Below are positions 37,973 through 47,284 of a stretch of DNA of 64,000 nucleotides, piece after piece. The notes below the pieces were generated by a model, which was not told the DNA's origin, made no database searches, and saw only the letters and a list, made by a program, of their open reading frames with translations. The position numbers were made by a program, and so were the translations under genes. Numbering within the stretch: position 1 is the first letter of the stretch; each line of letters begins with the position of its first letter. This stretch comes from an uncultured Bacteroidales bacterium (GTDB taxonomy: Bacteria; Bacteroidota; Bacteroidia; Bacteroidales; UBA932), in the NCBI GenBank assembly GCA_900316675.1, contig ONDR01000009.1:1-64000 (forward strand), given 5' to 3'.

Positions 37973-39755
37973 AAGACTGATAATACCCGCCATTCCGGTA
38001 TTTGCGATACTGGTTTCCGTAATGTTCCAGAACTCCTGCGCCAATACGACGCAGGCCCCTTCCGGCGGCATGAAGGATACCATTCCGCCCATAATCGTCA
38101 ATATCGATCCGCTGCCGGGCACGACAAACGTCCCCACGCACAAGACCACCATCAAATTCACATTTGACGAATATGTGGTAGTGAAGGAAGGCAAGAACAT
38201 ATTCCTGTCCCCTCCTCTTGACAAGGCCCCGAAATACAAGATCAAGGGAAAGAGCCTCCTGGTCTATTTCGATTCAGACCTTGACAGCAACACTACCTAT
38301 ACTCTTGATATTAGCAACGCCATAGCAGATAACCGTGAAGGCAATATGTATCCCGGCTATTCGCTGGTATTCTCTACTGGCCCCAAAATAGATTCCATGG
38401 TAGTTACCGGTACCGTCCGTGACTGCAATACTTTGCAGCCGATGAAAGGTGCTACGGTTATGCTATACAAGGACCTGTCAGACAGCGCCGTATTCAAGTC
38501 CAGACCCGTTGCTGCGGCAAAAACCGACGGCTGGGGCTACTTCTATATCAGAAATATAGAGAATACCGACTACCGTCTCTATGCCATTATGGACGAGATG
38601 AACAATAACAAGTACGACGTAGAGAGTGACAAGATTGCTTTTGTAGACAGCGTCATCCGTCCGGTCATGGTGGCTAGCGACCAGCTGCCGGAGCTGATGA
38701 AATACGATGTTTTGGATACAGTTCACTGCCAGGCCCGTAAAAGCGAGTACGAGCTTTACATGTTCCGCGACGAGGCTTCCCGTCAGCTTGTCAAGAACCG
38801 CGAGCGTACCGGAGACCGTACGGCCTACGTCTCTTTCATGGCTCCTGACGCCAAGATCGACTCTCTGTGGATAAGAAACGTGCCGCAGAACAAACTGATC
38901 ATGGAGTTCAACGCCACCAGGGATTCATTGCTTATTTGGGTAAACGACAGACGCAGGCCTATGGATACCTTGCACCTGTTTGTGGACTATCTGAAATCAG
39001 ATTCCGTAGGTGCGCTGGTTCCTTCAACCGAACACTTCCGTCTGGCCCGTCCGGGTGGAAAATACAGAAGGCCTGCAGCGGCTACCATCAAGCATGATGA
39101 TACCATTTGCAAGCTGAAACTGACCGCAGATCCCGCTACAATAGAGAGAAAGGGCTTCCAACTGAACTTCGACTTCCCTATTATCTCCGAGGGCTTCGAC
39201 AAAATGACCCTGACCGGTACCAATCCTCGTCAGCAGAAGAGCAAGGTTAAGTTCAAGGTAGAGAAAGATACAGCCAATATAAGGCAGTTCTTCATCAAGA
39301 TCGACGAAAAGATGCTGCCCGGCTATGAGTACGAGCTTTCATTGCCACATCGCGAATTCAGGGACATAAACGGCTACTACAATGACAGTATCAAGACTAA
39401 GGTTTCCCTGCCCAAGGACGATAAGCTGAGCCAGCTTCAGTTTAACCTGACCGGGGTAAAACACAGGTATCTGGTGGAGCTTCTGTCAGAAAAGATGGAC
39501 AAGGTACTTGATTCTTATACCGTAGATACGGACGGAGCTGTATTATTCCCCTATCTGAAGGCCGGCAAGTATTGCGTACGCCTTACCCAGGACAAGAACC
39601 GCAACGGAAGGGTGGATACAGGTAACTTGCTGAAACATCGCCAGCCTGAGAAGGTTAAATTCTACACGCTGCGCGACGGTTCCAATGTAATCAACATCCC
39701 CGAGGGTACGGAGATGGAGCAGAAACTGGATGTTGAAAAACTGTTTGAGAAATGA
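37965..39755 (+). CDS. Ig-like (Big_5) domain surface lipoprotein
   Basis: A 596-residue envelope protein common in Bacteroidota. The N-terminal hydrophobic segment ends in NSCANTTQ; Cys25 followed by an APSGGMKDTIPP block matches this family, although the lipobox itself (QNSC) is weak. Bacterial Ig-like Big_5 domains follow: TIKFTFDEYVVV and the SLLVYFDSDLDSNTTYTL strands are typical, then a carboxypeptidase-regulatory-like segment (VTGTVRDCNTLQPMKGATV). The function is unknown; a structural or adhesive role at the outer membrane is plausible. It overlaps rel by 8 bases and the barrel gene by ATGA. Confidence 0.82.
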   Translation: MNKRLIIPAIPVFAILVSVMFQNSCANTTQAPSGGMKDTIPPIIVNIDPLPGTTNVPTHKTTIKFTFDEYVVVKEGKNIFLSPPLDKAPKYKIKGKSLLVYFDSDLDSNTTYTLDISNAIADNREGNMYPGYSLVFSTGPKIDSMVVTGTVRDCNTLQPMKGATVMLYKDLSDSAVFKSRPVAAAKTDGWGYFYIRNIENTDYRLYAIMDEMNNNKYDVESDKIAFVDSVIRPVMVASDQLPELMKYDVLDTVHCQARKSEYELYMFRDEASRQLVKNRERTGDRTAYVSFMAPDAKIDSLWIRNVPQNKLIMEFNATRDSLLIWVNDRRRPMDTLHLFVDYLKSDSVGALVPSTEHFRLARPGGKYRRPAAATIKHDDTICKLKLTADPATIERKGFQLNFDFPIISEGFDKMTLTGTNPRQQKSKVKFKVEKDTANIRQFFIKIDEKMLPGYEYELSLPHREFRDINGYYNDSIKTKVSLPKDDKLSQLQFNLTGVKHRYLVELLSEKMDKVLDSYTVDTDGAVLFPYLKAGKYCVRLTQDKNRNGRVDTGNLLKHRQPEKVKFYTLRDGSNVINIPEGTEMEQKLDVEKLFEK

Positions 39756-40591
39756 TTAAACAACTGACAATCATATTTTTAGCCCTTGTGTCGGCAGTTA
39801 AGTTATCGGCACAGGATGCTCCGGACTCATTGAAAAGCATTCAGATAGAGTTCAGGGATACTGTTTCTACCGCTTATCTGGATACCGTCAATATAGACAA
39901 TACCCTTCATCTGAACGATTATTCAATGATAGGTGTCAACTACGGAATAGGACGCGCACAGGCTGTTTTCAATCCACCCAAGGAACAGGGCAGCCAGACC
40001 ATCCCCTCCTACTATGGCATCACTTATACCAAGTACGGCAAGTTCTTTGGCTACATGCCTTACTTCGGCCTGCAGATTGGCTTGTTCAGGGGTACGGACG
40101 GCTATGCCTTCAAACCCAACAAGGACGGAGAATATAACGTTACGGTAGAAGGCGCAAGGAAGGTTACCTACGACTTCATAGAGGTGCCTTTAGTGGCTCA
40201 GTTCCATATAGATACGCATAACTTCAAACTGCTTGCCGACGGCGGTATGTACGTCGGCTACAGGTATAAGATCCACCGTGAAGGAGACTTCAAGTATCCT
40301 GACCTTATGGACGACTTTACTGATTACGAGTATAAATGGGACTATGGCTTCAAGGCTGCAGCAGGTTTCGGACTTGTTTTCTCTCCCATCGAACTTCATG
40401 TCAAACTGAATATGAGATACGGTCTTGGATCATTCTACAAGCCGGATTACGCAGACAGGGAGTATTACCGTTTCGCTTATCCCTTCGACCTTATCCTTTC
40501 CGTCGGCATTCATTATCAGCTGAGCCGCCGCAGCGGAAAGACCAAGTCCCAGTTAAAAGAAGAAGCTAGAAAGATAGTATATGGCGAATAA
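39752..40591 (+). CDS. PorT-like outer membrane beta-barrel protein
   Basis: A 279-residue exported protein with a signal peptide ending near residue 20 (LSAQ). The rest alternates aromatic and polar residues in amphipathic strands (for example YFGLQIGLFRG, LLADGGMYVGYRY, GFGLVFSPIELHV) and has the features of the outer membrane barrel family OMP_b-brl_2. The C-terminus is basic and lies in the periplasm or cytosol-like tail. It is translationally coupled to the upstream lipoprotein (ATGA), suggesting that they work together, and overlaps ispG by 11 bases. Confidence 0.78.
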   Translation: MIKQLTIIFLALVSAVKLSAQDAPDSLKSIQIEFRDTVSTAYLDTVNIDNTLHLNDYSMIGVNYGIGRAQAVFNPPKEQGSQTIPSYYGITYTKYGKFFGYMPYFGLQIGLFRGTDGYAFKPNKDGEYNVTVEGARKVTYDFIEVPLVAQFHIDTHNFKLLADGGMYVGYRYKIHREGDFKYPDLMDDFTDYEYKWDYGFKAAAGFGLVFSPIELHVKLNMRYGLGSFYKPDYADREYYRFAYPFDLILSVGIHYQLSRRSGKTKSQLKEEARKIVYGE

Positions 40592-41927
40592 TACCATTCC
40601 GGTCAAAATTGGCCGAAACCTTATAATAGGAGGCGGCTGCCCCATTGTCATCCAGTCCATGTGCAACACTCACACGGACGATGTTGAAGCAACCGCACAG
40701 CAGTGCATCAGGCTATATGAGGCCGGTTCGCAGATGGTCCGAATCACCTGCCCCGGACGGCAGAATGTCCAGAACTTTATCGACATACGTAAGTATCTGA
40801 CGGACAAAGGATACGATATTCCTCTTGTGGCCGATATCCACTTTTCGGCAGAGACGGCCATTGCCATTGCTCCTTATGTAGAGAAGGTTCGTATCAATCC
40901 AGGAAACTTCCACAAGGACCATGAAGAGGCCTGCCGCAAGTTTGCAGAACTGGTAAAAGTCTGCAAAGAGCACGGCACCGCGATAAGGATTGGCGTTAAT
41001 CACGGTTCCCTTGGCCAGAGGATCACGACCCTGTATGGCAATACGCCGGTGGGTATGGCCGAGGCTGCCATGGAATGGCTTCGCCTTTGTGTGTTGAATG
41101 ACTTCCAGCAGGTGGTTGTTTCACTCAAGGCCTCCAATACCATTGTAATGACAGAGGCATACAGGTTGCTGGCTGCCAAGATGAAAGAAGAAAATATGCG
41201 TTTCCCCTTGCACCTTGGTGTTACAGAGGCTGGAAACGGTGATTCAGGGCGTATAAAGTCCTGTGTAGGTGTCTCTACCCTATTGGAAGAAGGTTTGGGC
41301 GATACAATCCGCGTGTCGCTTACTGAGCCGCCGGAAAATGAGCTTTCAACTGCGGCTTATCTTGCCGCCAGATATGATGGCCGCCTTAGCTCTGAGCTTG
41401 TTTCCTTCAGGATTGAAGGTCGCACGGCCCGTGCCCACTACCAGTCATCTTCCCGCGAGCGCCTGCTTTGGGACGCGTCCTGCGACTTTGGCCGCATGTT
41501 GCTTCTGAAAGAGATTGATGACGTTGTCTTTGCCGGCACCTATGTCGATGCTAACGGAGAAACTGTCAATATAGAGGCTTCCGGTTTTGGCGAGTATCTG
41601 CAGAACGAGCTTTTGCAGGCCTGCCGACGCAGGTTCTACAAGCCGGAGTACATTGCCTGCCCTGGTTGCGGCCGTACCATGTATAACCTTCAGGAGACCT
41701 TTGAAGAAGTAAAGAGACGCACAGCTCATCTTAAGAATGTGGTTATCGCCGTTATGGGCTGCATTGTAAACGGCCCGGGAGAAATGGCGGACGCAGACTG
41801 GGGCTATGTTGGTGAGGGCAACCACAAGGTGACCATATACAAAGGAAAAACCCCTGTGGCAAGTCATATACCTGACACAGAGGCTCCTGATTTACTTGTA
41901 TCCCTTATAGAAAAGGATCTACTTTAA
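40581..41927 (+). CDS. ispG: 4-hydroxy-3-methylbut-2-en-1-yl diphosphate synthase
   Basis: IspG (GcpE) catalyses the penultimate step of the MEP isoprenoid pathway with a [4Fe-4S] cluster. The N-terminal TIM barrel begins with GGGCPIVIQSMCNT. The cluster ligands Cys360, Cys363 (ACPGCGRT) and Cys394 (GCIVNGPGE) are intact. Between RVSL (244-247) and Cys360 there are about 112 residues, against about 28 in E. coli. This corresponds to an inserted A* domain, which is much longer in most Bacteroidota and plants. At 448 residues the protein is intermediate in length. The end overlaps the convergent psd gene by nine bases. Confidence 0.93.
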   Translation: MANNTIPVKIGRNLIIGGGCPIVIQSMCNTHTDDVEATAQQCIRLYEAGSQMVRITCPGRQNVQNFIDIRKYLTDKGYDIPLVADIHFSAETAIAIAPYVEKVRINPGNFHKDHEEACRKFAELVKVCKEHGTAIRIGVNHGSLGQRITTLYGNTPVGMAEAAMEWLRLCVLNDFQQVVVSLKASNTIVMTEAYRLLAAKMKEENMRFPLHLGVTEAGNGDSGRIKSCVGVSTLLEEGLGDTIRVSLTEPPENELSTAAYLAARYDGRLSSELVSFRIEGRTARAHYQSSSRERLLWDASCDFGRMLLLKEIDDVVFAGTYVDANGETVNIEASGFGEYLQNELLQACRRRFYKPEYIACPGCGRTMYNLQETFEEVKRRTAHLKNVVIAVMGCIVNGPGEMADADWGYVGEGNHKVTIYKGKTPVASHIPDTEAPDLLVSLIEKDLL

Positions 41928-42572
41928 TTCTGCTATTACAGTTTCGCAGGCGCGGGTGAAATCTCCAAGTTTCACCTTGATATCTGCGTCAAGCGGCAGG
42001 AACATATCTATCCTGGAACCGAATTTAATGATGCCGCACTGCTGGCCGGCAGTCTCTATTGCACCCTCTTTAGAGTAGCAAACAATCCTGCGGGCGAAGG
42101 TACCTGCAATCTGCTTGAAAAAGATCTCTCCATACTTGCTTTTTATGGCAGTAGAAGAATGCTCGTTCTCTTCTGAGGACTTTTCCTTGAAGGCAAGCAG
42201 GTATTTGCCGGGATGGTATTTATAATAAGTAACCTCGCCGGTCATAGGCCAGAAGTTGGCGTGCACGTCAAAGAAATCCATGTAAATGGAAACCTGCATG
42301 CACTCTTTCTTAAGATATTCTTTTTCAAACGCCTTTTTAAGGATGACGACCTTGCCATCCGCTACGGATGATATAACCTTGTCGTTGCCGACGGCATTGC
42401 GCACCGGCACCCTGTGGAAGTAAACCACAAAGCATGAGAAGGCTACCAGCACCGCTGCGAGAGGTACTGATATCTCCCATATAGGAATGAAATAAATTGC
42501 AGCGGCTGCTGCCAGTAGAGCTGCCAGACAAACTTTGGTTATTGTTCCGTACGAATCTTTATCTATTCTCAT
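41919..42572 (-). CDS. psd: Phosphatidylserine decarboxylase
   Basis: Converts phosphatidylserine to phosphatidylethanolamine at the inner membrane. Two hydrophobic segments lie at about 12-50. Conserved parts are YFHRVP, the YMDFFDVHANFWPMTGEV block and the C-terminal IIKFGSRIDMFLP. The Ser of the GS pair in FGSR is where the chain cleaves itself to give the pyruvoyl group. At 217 residues it belongs to the short PSD-A type. It follows cdsA by 11 bases; with pssA at 254-985 it completes PE synthesis. Confidence 0.94.
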   Translation of the reverse strand: MRIDKDSYGTITKVCLAALLAAAAAIYFIPIWEISVPLAAVLVAFSCFVVYFHRVPVRNAVGNDKVISSVADGKVVILKKAFEKEYLKKECMQVSIYMDFFDVHANFWPMTGEVTYYKYHPGKYLLAFKEKSSEENEHSSTAIKSKYGEIFFKQIAGTFARRIVCYSKEGAIETAGQQCGIIKFGSRIDMFLPLDADIKVKLGDFTRACETVIAELK

Positions 42573-42583
42573 AAATTCTTAAG

Positions 42584-43411
42584 TTACACGAGATTAAGCA
42601 ATACCAGGTACAAAACACCTGCGGGGATTGCGAATAGTGAGCTGTCAAAACGGTCCAGCAGGCCGCCGTGACCGGGAATGATGCCGCCGGAATCTTTAAC
42701 ATTGCTGCTACGCTTCCACATGGATTCGAAAAGGTCTCCGTAAACGCCAAAGACACCCATGATGGCACCAAGGATTACACAATGGTAAAACTCGTAGCCA
42801 AAGAAGCCTGTAAGGCCCAGAATAAGACCGGCAAGCATGGAAGAGAATATTCCACCCCAGAAACCAATCCAGGACTTCTTGGGAGAGACCTCAGGGAAGA
42901 GTTTCTTGCCATACTTCTGGCCAAGGGAGATTCCGAATATGTAAGCGCCTACATCAGATGCCCAGATAATGATGAAGAAGCCCAGCATCAGCTGACCGGA
43001 GAACTCTGTTCCGTCGAATACCACAAAGTTTGACAGTGACAGCGGAAGTGCGATATAAATAACGCTGGCAAGGATGTGGGAAAAATCGCGGAAGTCTCCC
43101 CTGTCGTGTGAATACAGGGATGCAGCCATCAGTACGGCAAACGGAAGCAATGCTACCGCCATGTACTTGCCGGACAGGTCGAAGGCAAGGATGATGAAGG
43201 TTGACAGAAACAGGATCACACCGGTAATAATGGAAAGAACCCTGCAAAGAAGGAATTTCTTACCAACTGTCATGTGGTGGAATTCCAGCATCATCACAAC
43301 AAGGATGAAGAGCATAAGGGCAGCGAAACCGAACTTGCTAAGCAGCAGGCCGGCCAGCATCACGCCAATGAAAACGATGCCGAAAATGCTTCTTTTTACG
43401 GTATTACTCAT
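42584..43411 (-). CDS. cdsA: Phosphatidate cytidylyltransferase
   Basis: CdsA makes CDP-diacylglycerol from phosphatidate and CTP, feeding pssA. It is a membrane protein of 275 residues with seven or eight helices. The family signature appears near the C-terminus as GVFGVYGDLFESMWKRSSNVKDSGGIIPGHGGLLDRFDS in spaced form: the SxxKRxxxxKDxxxxxPGHGGxxDRxD pattern is intact. A TTG at 43444 is in frame, but the ATG at 43411 overlaps the ftsH stop by eight bases and is the natural start. Confidence 0.94.
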   Translation of the reverse strand: MSNTVKRSIFGIVFIGVMLAGLLLSKFGFAALMLFILVVMMLEFHHMTVGKKFLLCRVLSIITGVILFLSTFIILAFDLSGKYMAVALLPFAVLMAASLYSHDRGDFRDFSHILASVIYIALPLSLSNFVVFDGTEFSGQLMLGFFIIIWASDVGAYIFGISLGQKYGKKLFPEVSPKKSWIGFWGGIFSSMLAGLILGLTGFFGYEFYHCVILGAIMGVFGVYGDLFESMWKRSSNVKDSGGIIPGHGGLLDRFDSSLFAIPAGVLYLVLLNLV

Positions 43412-45365
43412 TTTCTGTTTCTGTAGGTTTAGGTTCTGCTTCAACTTCTGCTTCCGGCTCCTTGTCAGTTACTTTGGGGCCGAGGATGGCTTCAAGGTCA
43501 TCCTGCATTATTACTTCCTTGTCAAGGAGCAACTTGGCTACCTTTTCAAAGGCATCATAATTATCTTTTATAATCTTTTCTGTGCGGGCATGGACCTCAT
43601 CTACAAGATTGCGTACCTCCTGGTCCATGAGTTCAGCGGTTTTTTCACTGTAAGGCTTAACCAGTTCGTAGCCGCGGGCGCCGGTGGAATCATAGAATGA
43701 CAGGGCGCCGACCTTGCTGCTCATACCATAATACTGAACCATTGCATAAGCCATGGTAGTGAGGCGCTCCAGGTCGCTCAATGCGCCGGAAGCGGGTTCG
43801 TTGTTGATAAGCTCTTCTGCCACACGTCCGCCCATAAGGGTGCACATTTCGTCCATCATAAAGGACTTGGACAGAATCTTACGCTCTGAGGGAAGGCTCC
43901 ATGTAAGGCCAAGTGCCTTGCCTCTTGGAATGAGGCTAACCTTGAATACCGGATCGGCGTGAGGAAGGAGCCAGCCTACAACGGCGTGACCGGCCTCGTG
44001 ATAAGCAGTAGTGCGTTTTTCTGCAGGAGTCATGATGGTGGAACTCTTGCGCTCCAGACCGCCGATGATGCGGTCAACCGCCTCCATGAAATCTTCCTGG
44101 GATACAAGCTTCTTGTTGCGACGTGCCGCAGTAAGAGCGGCCTCGTTGCAGACATTGGCAATATCGGCACCTGAGAAACCGGGGGTATGTTTTGCCATAA
44201 CCTCTACATCGAAGGATGGATCCAGTTTGATGTTCTTGAGGTGGACATTGAAGATCTCTATTCTTTCCTTGAGTTCAGGAAGTTCTACGTTGATCTGACG
44301 GTCGAAGCGGCCTGCCCTCATAAGAGCTTTGTCAAGGATATCAGCCCTGTTGGTTGCTGCAAGTATGATAACTCCGGAGTTGGAGGCAAAGCCGTCCATC
44401 TCTGTAAGCAGCTGATTAAGAGTGTTTTCGCGCTCGTCGTTTGAAGAGAAGCCGGCATTCTTGCCACGGGCACGGCCGACGGCGTCAATCTCATCTATAA
44501 AGACAATGCAAGGGGCTTTCTCCTTTGCCTGGGCAAAAAGATCACGTACGCGTGAAGCGCCTACGCCCACGAACATCTCTACGAAGTCCGAACCGGAAAT
44601 AGAGAAGAAAGGAACGTTAGCTTCACCTGCTACGGCCTTGGCAAGAAGGGTCTTACCTGTGCCGGGAGGGCCAACAAGAAGGGCTCCCTTAGGGATTTTT
44701 GCACCCAGGGAAGTATATTTCTTAGGGTTCTTAAGGAAATCCACGATTTCCATAACTTCCTCTTTTGCACCATACAGACCGGCTACGTCCTTGAAGGTTA
44801 CGTTTACGGTGTTCTTGTCTGCAAGCTTGCCTGTAGAACGACCTACGTTAAAGATACCGCCGGGACCACCTTTGCCACCGCCAAGATTGCGGCCAACGCC
44901 GCGGAACATCATGGCCCACATGGCAATGAAGAAGCCACCGAAGATAATCCACTGGATAATGTCGCCCCAGTTGGTGTTGTTATTCTCCATTACAACCTTG
45001 AACTGACGGTCAGGCTGCAGGGAGGTGTTGATTTCCTCGAAGGTAGCCTCAGGGTCGAACTTAGAGGATACCATGAATTCAAAGTGAGGGGAACGGTCCG
45101 GGGCAACGCCACCGAACTTGTCCATATACTTCATGAAGCTGTCCTGGCGAAGGGTAACTGTGCCGGTAAAGTCGTTCCTGACAAAGTTAACCTGCTTGAC
45201 ATCTCCTTCCTGAAGCATTTGCTTGACTTCCGGCCACTGAACCTCTCTGATATTGTATCCCCTGTTGGAAAACAGCAGATAGAATATTCCCAGAATGAGG
45301 ATAAGGTAGAACCAGGAAAAGTTTGCAAAAGGTTTTTTTGCTGTTTTCTTATTTCTACTAGCCAT
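43404..45365 (-). CDS. ftsH: ATP-dependent zinc metalloprotease FtsH
   Basis: A membrane-bound AAA+ protease of 653 residues that degrades misfolded membrane proteins and short-lived regulators. Two membrane helices (about 17-33 and 135-153) flank a periplasmic domain. The AAA module has Walker A GPPGTGKT (233-240), Walker [10 protein letters not shown] and the second region of homology [20 protein letters not shown]. The zinc site is HEAGH (456-460). The C-terminus is acidic. It starts immediately after rsfS and overlaps cdsA. Confidence 0.98.
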   Translation of the reverse strand: MASRNKKTAKKPFANFSWFYLILILGIFYLLFSNRGYNIREVQWPEVKQMLQEGDVKQVNFVRNDFTGTVTLRQDSFMKYMDKFGGVAPDRSPHFEFMVSSKFDPEATFEEINTSLQPDRQFKVVMENNNTNWGDIIQWIIFGGFFIAMWAMMFRGVGRNLGGGKGGPGGIFNVGRSTGKLADKNTVNVTFKDVAGLYGAKEEVMEIVDFLKNPKKYTSLGAKIPKGALLVGPPGTGKTLLAKAVAGEANVPFFSISGSDFVEMFVGVGASRVRDLFAQAKEKAPCIVFIDEIDAVGRARGKNAGFSSNDERENTLNQLLTEMDGFASNSGVIILAATNRADILDKALMRAGRFDRQINVELPELKERIEIFNVHLKNIKLDPSFDVEVMAKHTPGFSGADIANVCNEAALTAARRNKKLVSQEDFMEAVDRIIGGLERKSSTIMTPAEKRTTAYHEAGHAVVGWLLPHADPVFKVSLIPRGKALGLTWSLPSERKILSKSFMMDEMCTLMGGRVAEELINNEPASGALSDLERLTTMAYAMVQYYGMSSKVGALSFYDSTGARGYELVKPYSEKTAELMDQEVRNLVDEVHARTEKIIKDNYDAFEKVAKLLLDKEVIMQDDLEAILGPKVTDKEPEAEVEAEPKPTETENE

Positions 45366-45827
45366 TTACTCTGTCTTTTTTGCTGTTTTCTTCTTGATGG
45401 TTGCCCTGAGTTTTGAAGCAGCCTTGGGTTTTACCCTTGAAGATGATTCTTCCTCTTTTGCCGGTGCGGCAGCCTTGGGTTCATCTTTGAAGCGACGCAG
45501 TTTTGCATCTGCCCAAAGATCTTCCAGACGATAGAAATTGCGATATTCCGTGAGGAAAATATGTACTACTACTTCTCCGTAGTCAAGTATGATCCAAAAG
45601 TCATTTTCAAGTCCCTGCATGCGCAGAACCTTCATTTCTGCCTTCTCTTCCATCTTTACGAGTACGTTGTCAGCGATGGCGGCAACGGCTGTCGTAGAGT
45701 CTGCGTTGCAGATTACAAAATGGTCACATATTGCGGTTCCTATACCCCTGAGGTCCAGGCTTATAACGTCCTGAGCCTTCTTCTCCAACATTGCGTCCGC
45801 GATGATTTTTACTGGTGATATTCTCAT
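45366..45827 (-). CDS. rsfS: Ribosome silencing factor RsfS with a basic tail
   Basis: RsfS binds ribosomal protein uL14 and blocks joining of the subunits in poor conditions. The core (about residues 1-112) has KAQDVISLDL, CDHFVICNADST, the GLENDFWIILDYGEVVVHIF strand pair and FYRLEDLWADAK. A Lys/Ala/Ser-rich tail of about 40 residues (to 153) is an addition to the usual 105-120 residues and may bind RNA. The stop codon lies immediately before the ftsH start, forming rsfS-ftsH-cdsA-psd. Confidence 0.92.
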   Translation of the reverse strand: MRISPVKIIADAMLEKKAQDVISLDLRGIGTAICDHFVICNADSTTAVAAIADNVLVKMEEKAEMKVLRMQGLENDFWIILDYGEVVVHIFLTEYRNFYRLEDLWADAKLRRFKDEPKAAAPAKEEESSSRVKPKAASKLRATIKKKTAKKTE

Positions 45828-45844
45828 GTTTTCCTGTAATTTCT

Positions 45845-45866
45845 TATTTTTGCATCTACAAAGATA
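45845..45866. promoter_or_regulatory. Divergent -7 elements for birA and rsfS
   Basis: A plus-strand TATTTTTG (45845-45852, towards birA) and a minus-strand TATCTTTG (45866-45859, towards rsfS) lie six bases apart. Both fit TAnnTTTG, and their transcripts would overlap at the 5' ends. The -33 boxes are not clear. Confidence 0.5.
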
Positions 45867-45900
45867 GTAATTTTATATTTTATAGCAATATAAAACGTAT

Positions 45901-46635
45901 ATGAAGGTAGTGTGGCATGACACTTTAGACTCTACTCAGGAAGAGATCAGAAGGAATATCGGCACCTTGGATAACATGTCCGTAGTTGCCGCTTTGTTTC
46001 AGACGGCAGGAAAAGGACAGCGCGGAAACAAATGGAGCAGCGGCCGCGGAGAGAATCTGACCTTCTCTATCCTGATACGTCCCGGACAGGATGGAATAAG
46101 ACCGATATCAGCTAAAGAACAGTTTCAAATAAGTATAGTTTCAGCATTGTCTGTCAATGATTTGATTGAAGGCCTTGGCATTCACTGCCGCATCAAATGG
46201 CCGAACGATATCTACGTTGGTGACAAGAAGCTTTGCGGCATGCTTATAGAGAACCAGCTCTCCCCTTCCGGCATGGTGGAAAGCAGCATTATCGGCATAG
46301 GAATCAATATCAATCAGACCGATTTTCCGCCGCAGCTGATGAATCCAACATCAGTCGCAAAAATCACCCATACTACTTATGATATCGAGCCCTTACTGCA
46401 GGATTTCCTGGCCATTTTCACCAAACTGCTGGCAATGGAGCCCAAAACCTTGAAAAAACGCTATCTGGACTGCCTGTACCGCATGGGACGCAAGGCTGAC
46501 TATGTGGATACAAAAACAGGAGAGCCTTTCTGCGGTACCATAATCGGTATTGACGAAGAAGCTCTCCTGAAGGTTGAAATGCCGGACGGCAGCGTTAAAA
46601 AGTTCGCCTTTAAAGAAATCAGCTATGTTTTATAG
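45901..46635 (+). CDS. birA: Biotin-[acetyl-CoA-carboxylase] ligase
   Basis: Biotin protein ligase of 244 residues attaching biotin to carboxylase carrier domains. STQEEI, the biotinyl-AMP loop GKGQRGNKWSSGRGENLTFS and KWPNDIYVGDKKLCGMLIE are all present; a small SH3-like C-terminal domain follows. It lacks the N-terminal helix-turn-helix of E. coli BirA and so is an enzyme only, not a repressor. The last 17 bases overlap the convergent rpe gene. Confidence 0.93.
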   Translation: MKVVWHDTLDSTQEEIRRNIGTLDNMSVVAALFQTAGKGQRGNKWSSGRGENLTFSILIRPGQDGIRPISAKEQFQISIVSALSVNDLIEGLGIHCRIKWPNDIYVGDKKLCGMLIENQLSPSGMVESSIIGIGININQTDFPPQLMNPTSVAKITHTTYDIEPLLQDFLAIFTKLLAMEPKTLKKRYLDCLYRMGRKADYVDTKTGEPFCGTIIGIDEEALLKVEMPDGSVKKFAFKEISYVL

Positions 46636-47284
46636 CTACGCAGGCTTCTGCCGGATTCTCTGCCCTGAAAACCGAGCTGCCGGCTACCAGGATTTCCGCT
46701 CCGGCCTTGGCAAGATCGGCTGAATTGCCGGCCCCCACGCCGCCATCGACTTCTATCTTGCATTTGTCTGCAAGACCACGCCTTGTAAGCTCTGCTTTAA
46801 GCTTTTCTATGCGCTCTATCGATTCCGGAATGAACTTCTGGCCTCCAAAACCTGCAAATACGCTCATAATCAGCACAAAATCAGCATCATCCAGATAAGG
46901 GAATACGTCCTCTACCGGGATGTCGGGATTAATGGCAAGGCCGGCTTTTACACCAAGGCCTTTAAGCTCTTTAAGCAGCTCTGAAGCGTTTTTGCCATCC
47001 AGACGGGCAGCCTCCAGATGGAAGCTGATCATGTGTGCTCCGCTTTTGGCAAAGCGTTGGAAGTAGTTCCACGGCTTCACTATCATAAGATGCACATCAA
47101 GGGGTTTGCGAGCCTTTTTTGCAATGGCATCTACAACAGGAAAGCCGAAGGAGAGGTTGGGTACAAGTATGCCATCCATCACGTCCAGATGGAAGATGTC
47201 GGCATGCTCGTTAACTAATTCCACTCCCGCGCCAAGATTCAGGAAATCTGCTGCCAGGATGGATGGGGCCAAAAGAACTGACAT
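46619..47284 (-). CDS. rpe: Ribulose-phosphate 3-epimerase
   Basis: Rpe interconverts ribulose 5-phosphate and xylulose 5-phosphate in the pentose phosphate pathway. The TIM-barrel metal and catalytic residues are in APSILAADF, FHLDVMDG, DVHLMI and IEVDGGV. The segment MSVFAGFGGQKF holds the phosphate-binding part; the usual form is MSVxPGFGGQ, so Pro is replaced by Ala. At 221 residues it is complete. It overlaps pepD by TAATG. Confidence 0.95.
   Translation of the reverse strand: MSVLLAPSILAADFLNLGAGVELVNEHADIFHLDVMDGILVPNLSFGFPVVDAIAKKARKPLDVHLMIVKPWNYFQRFAKSGAHMISFHLEAARLDGKNASELLKELKGLGVKAGLAINPDIPVEDVFPYLDDADFVLIMSVFAGFGGQKFIPESIERIEKLKAELTRRGLADKCKIEVDGGVGAGNSADLAKAGAEILVAGSSVFRAENPAEACVAIKHS

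Noticed and set aside
43412-43444. TTG-started extension of cdsA
   Set aside because: It lies within ftsH and adds a polar tail unlike CdsA; the ATG at 43411 fits the overlap.
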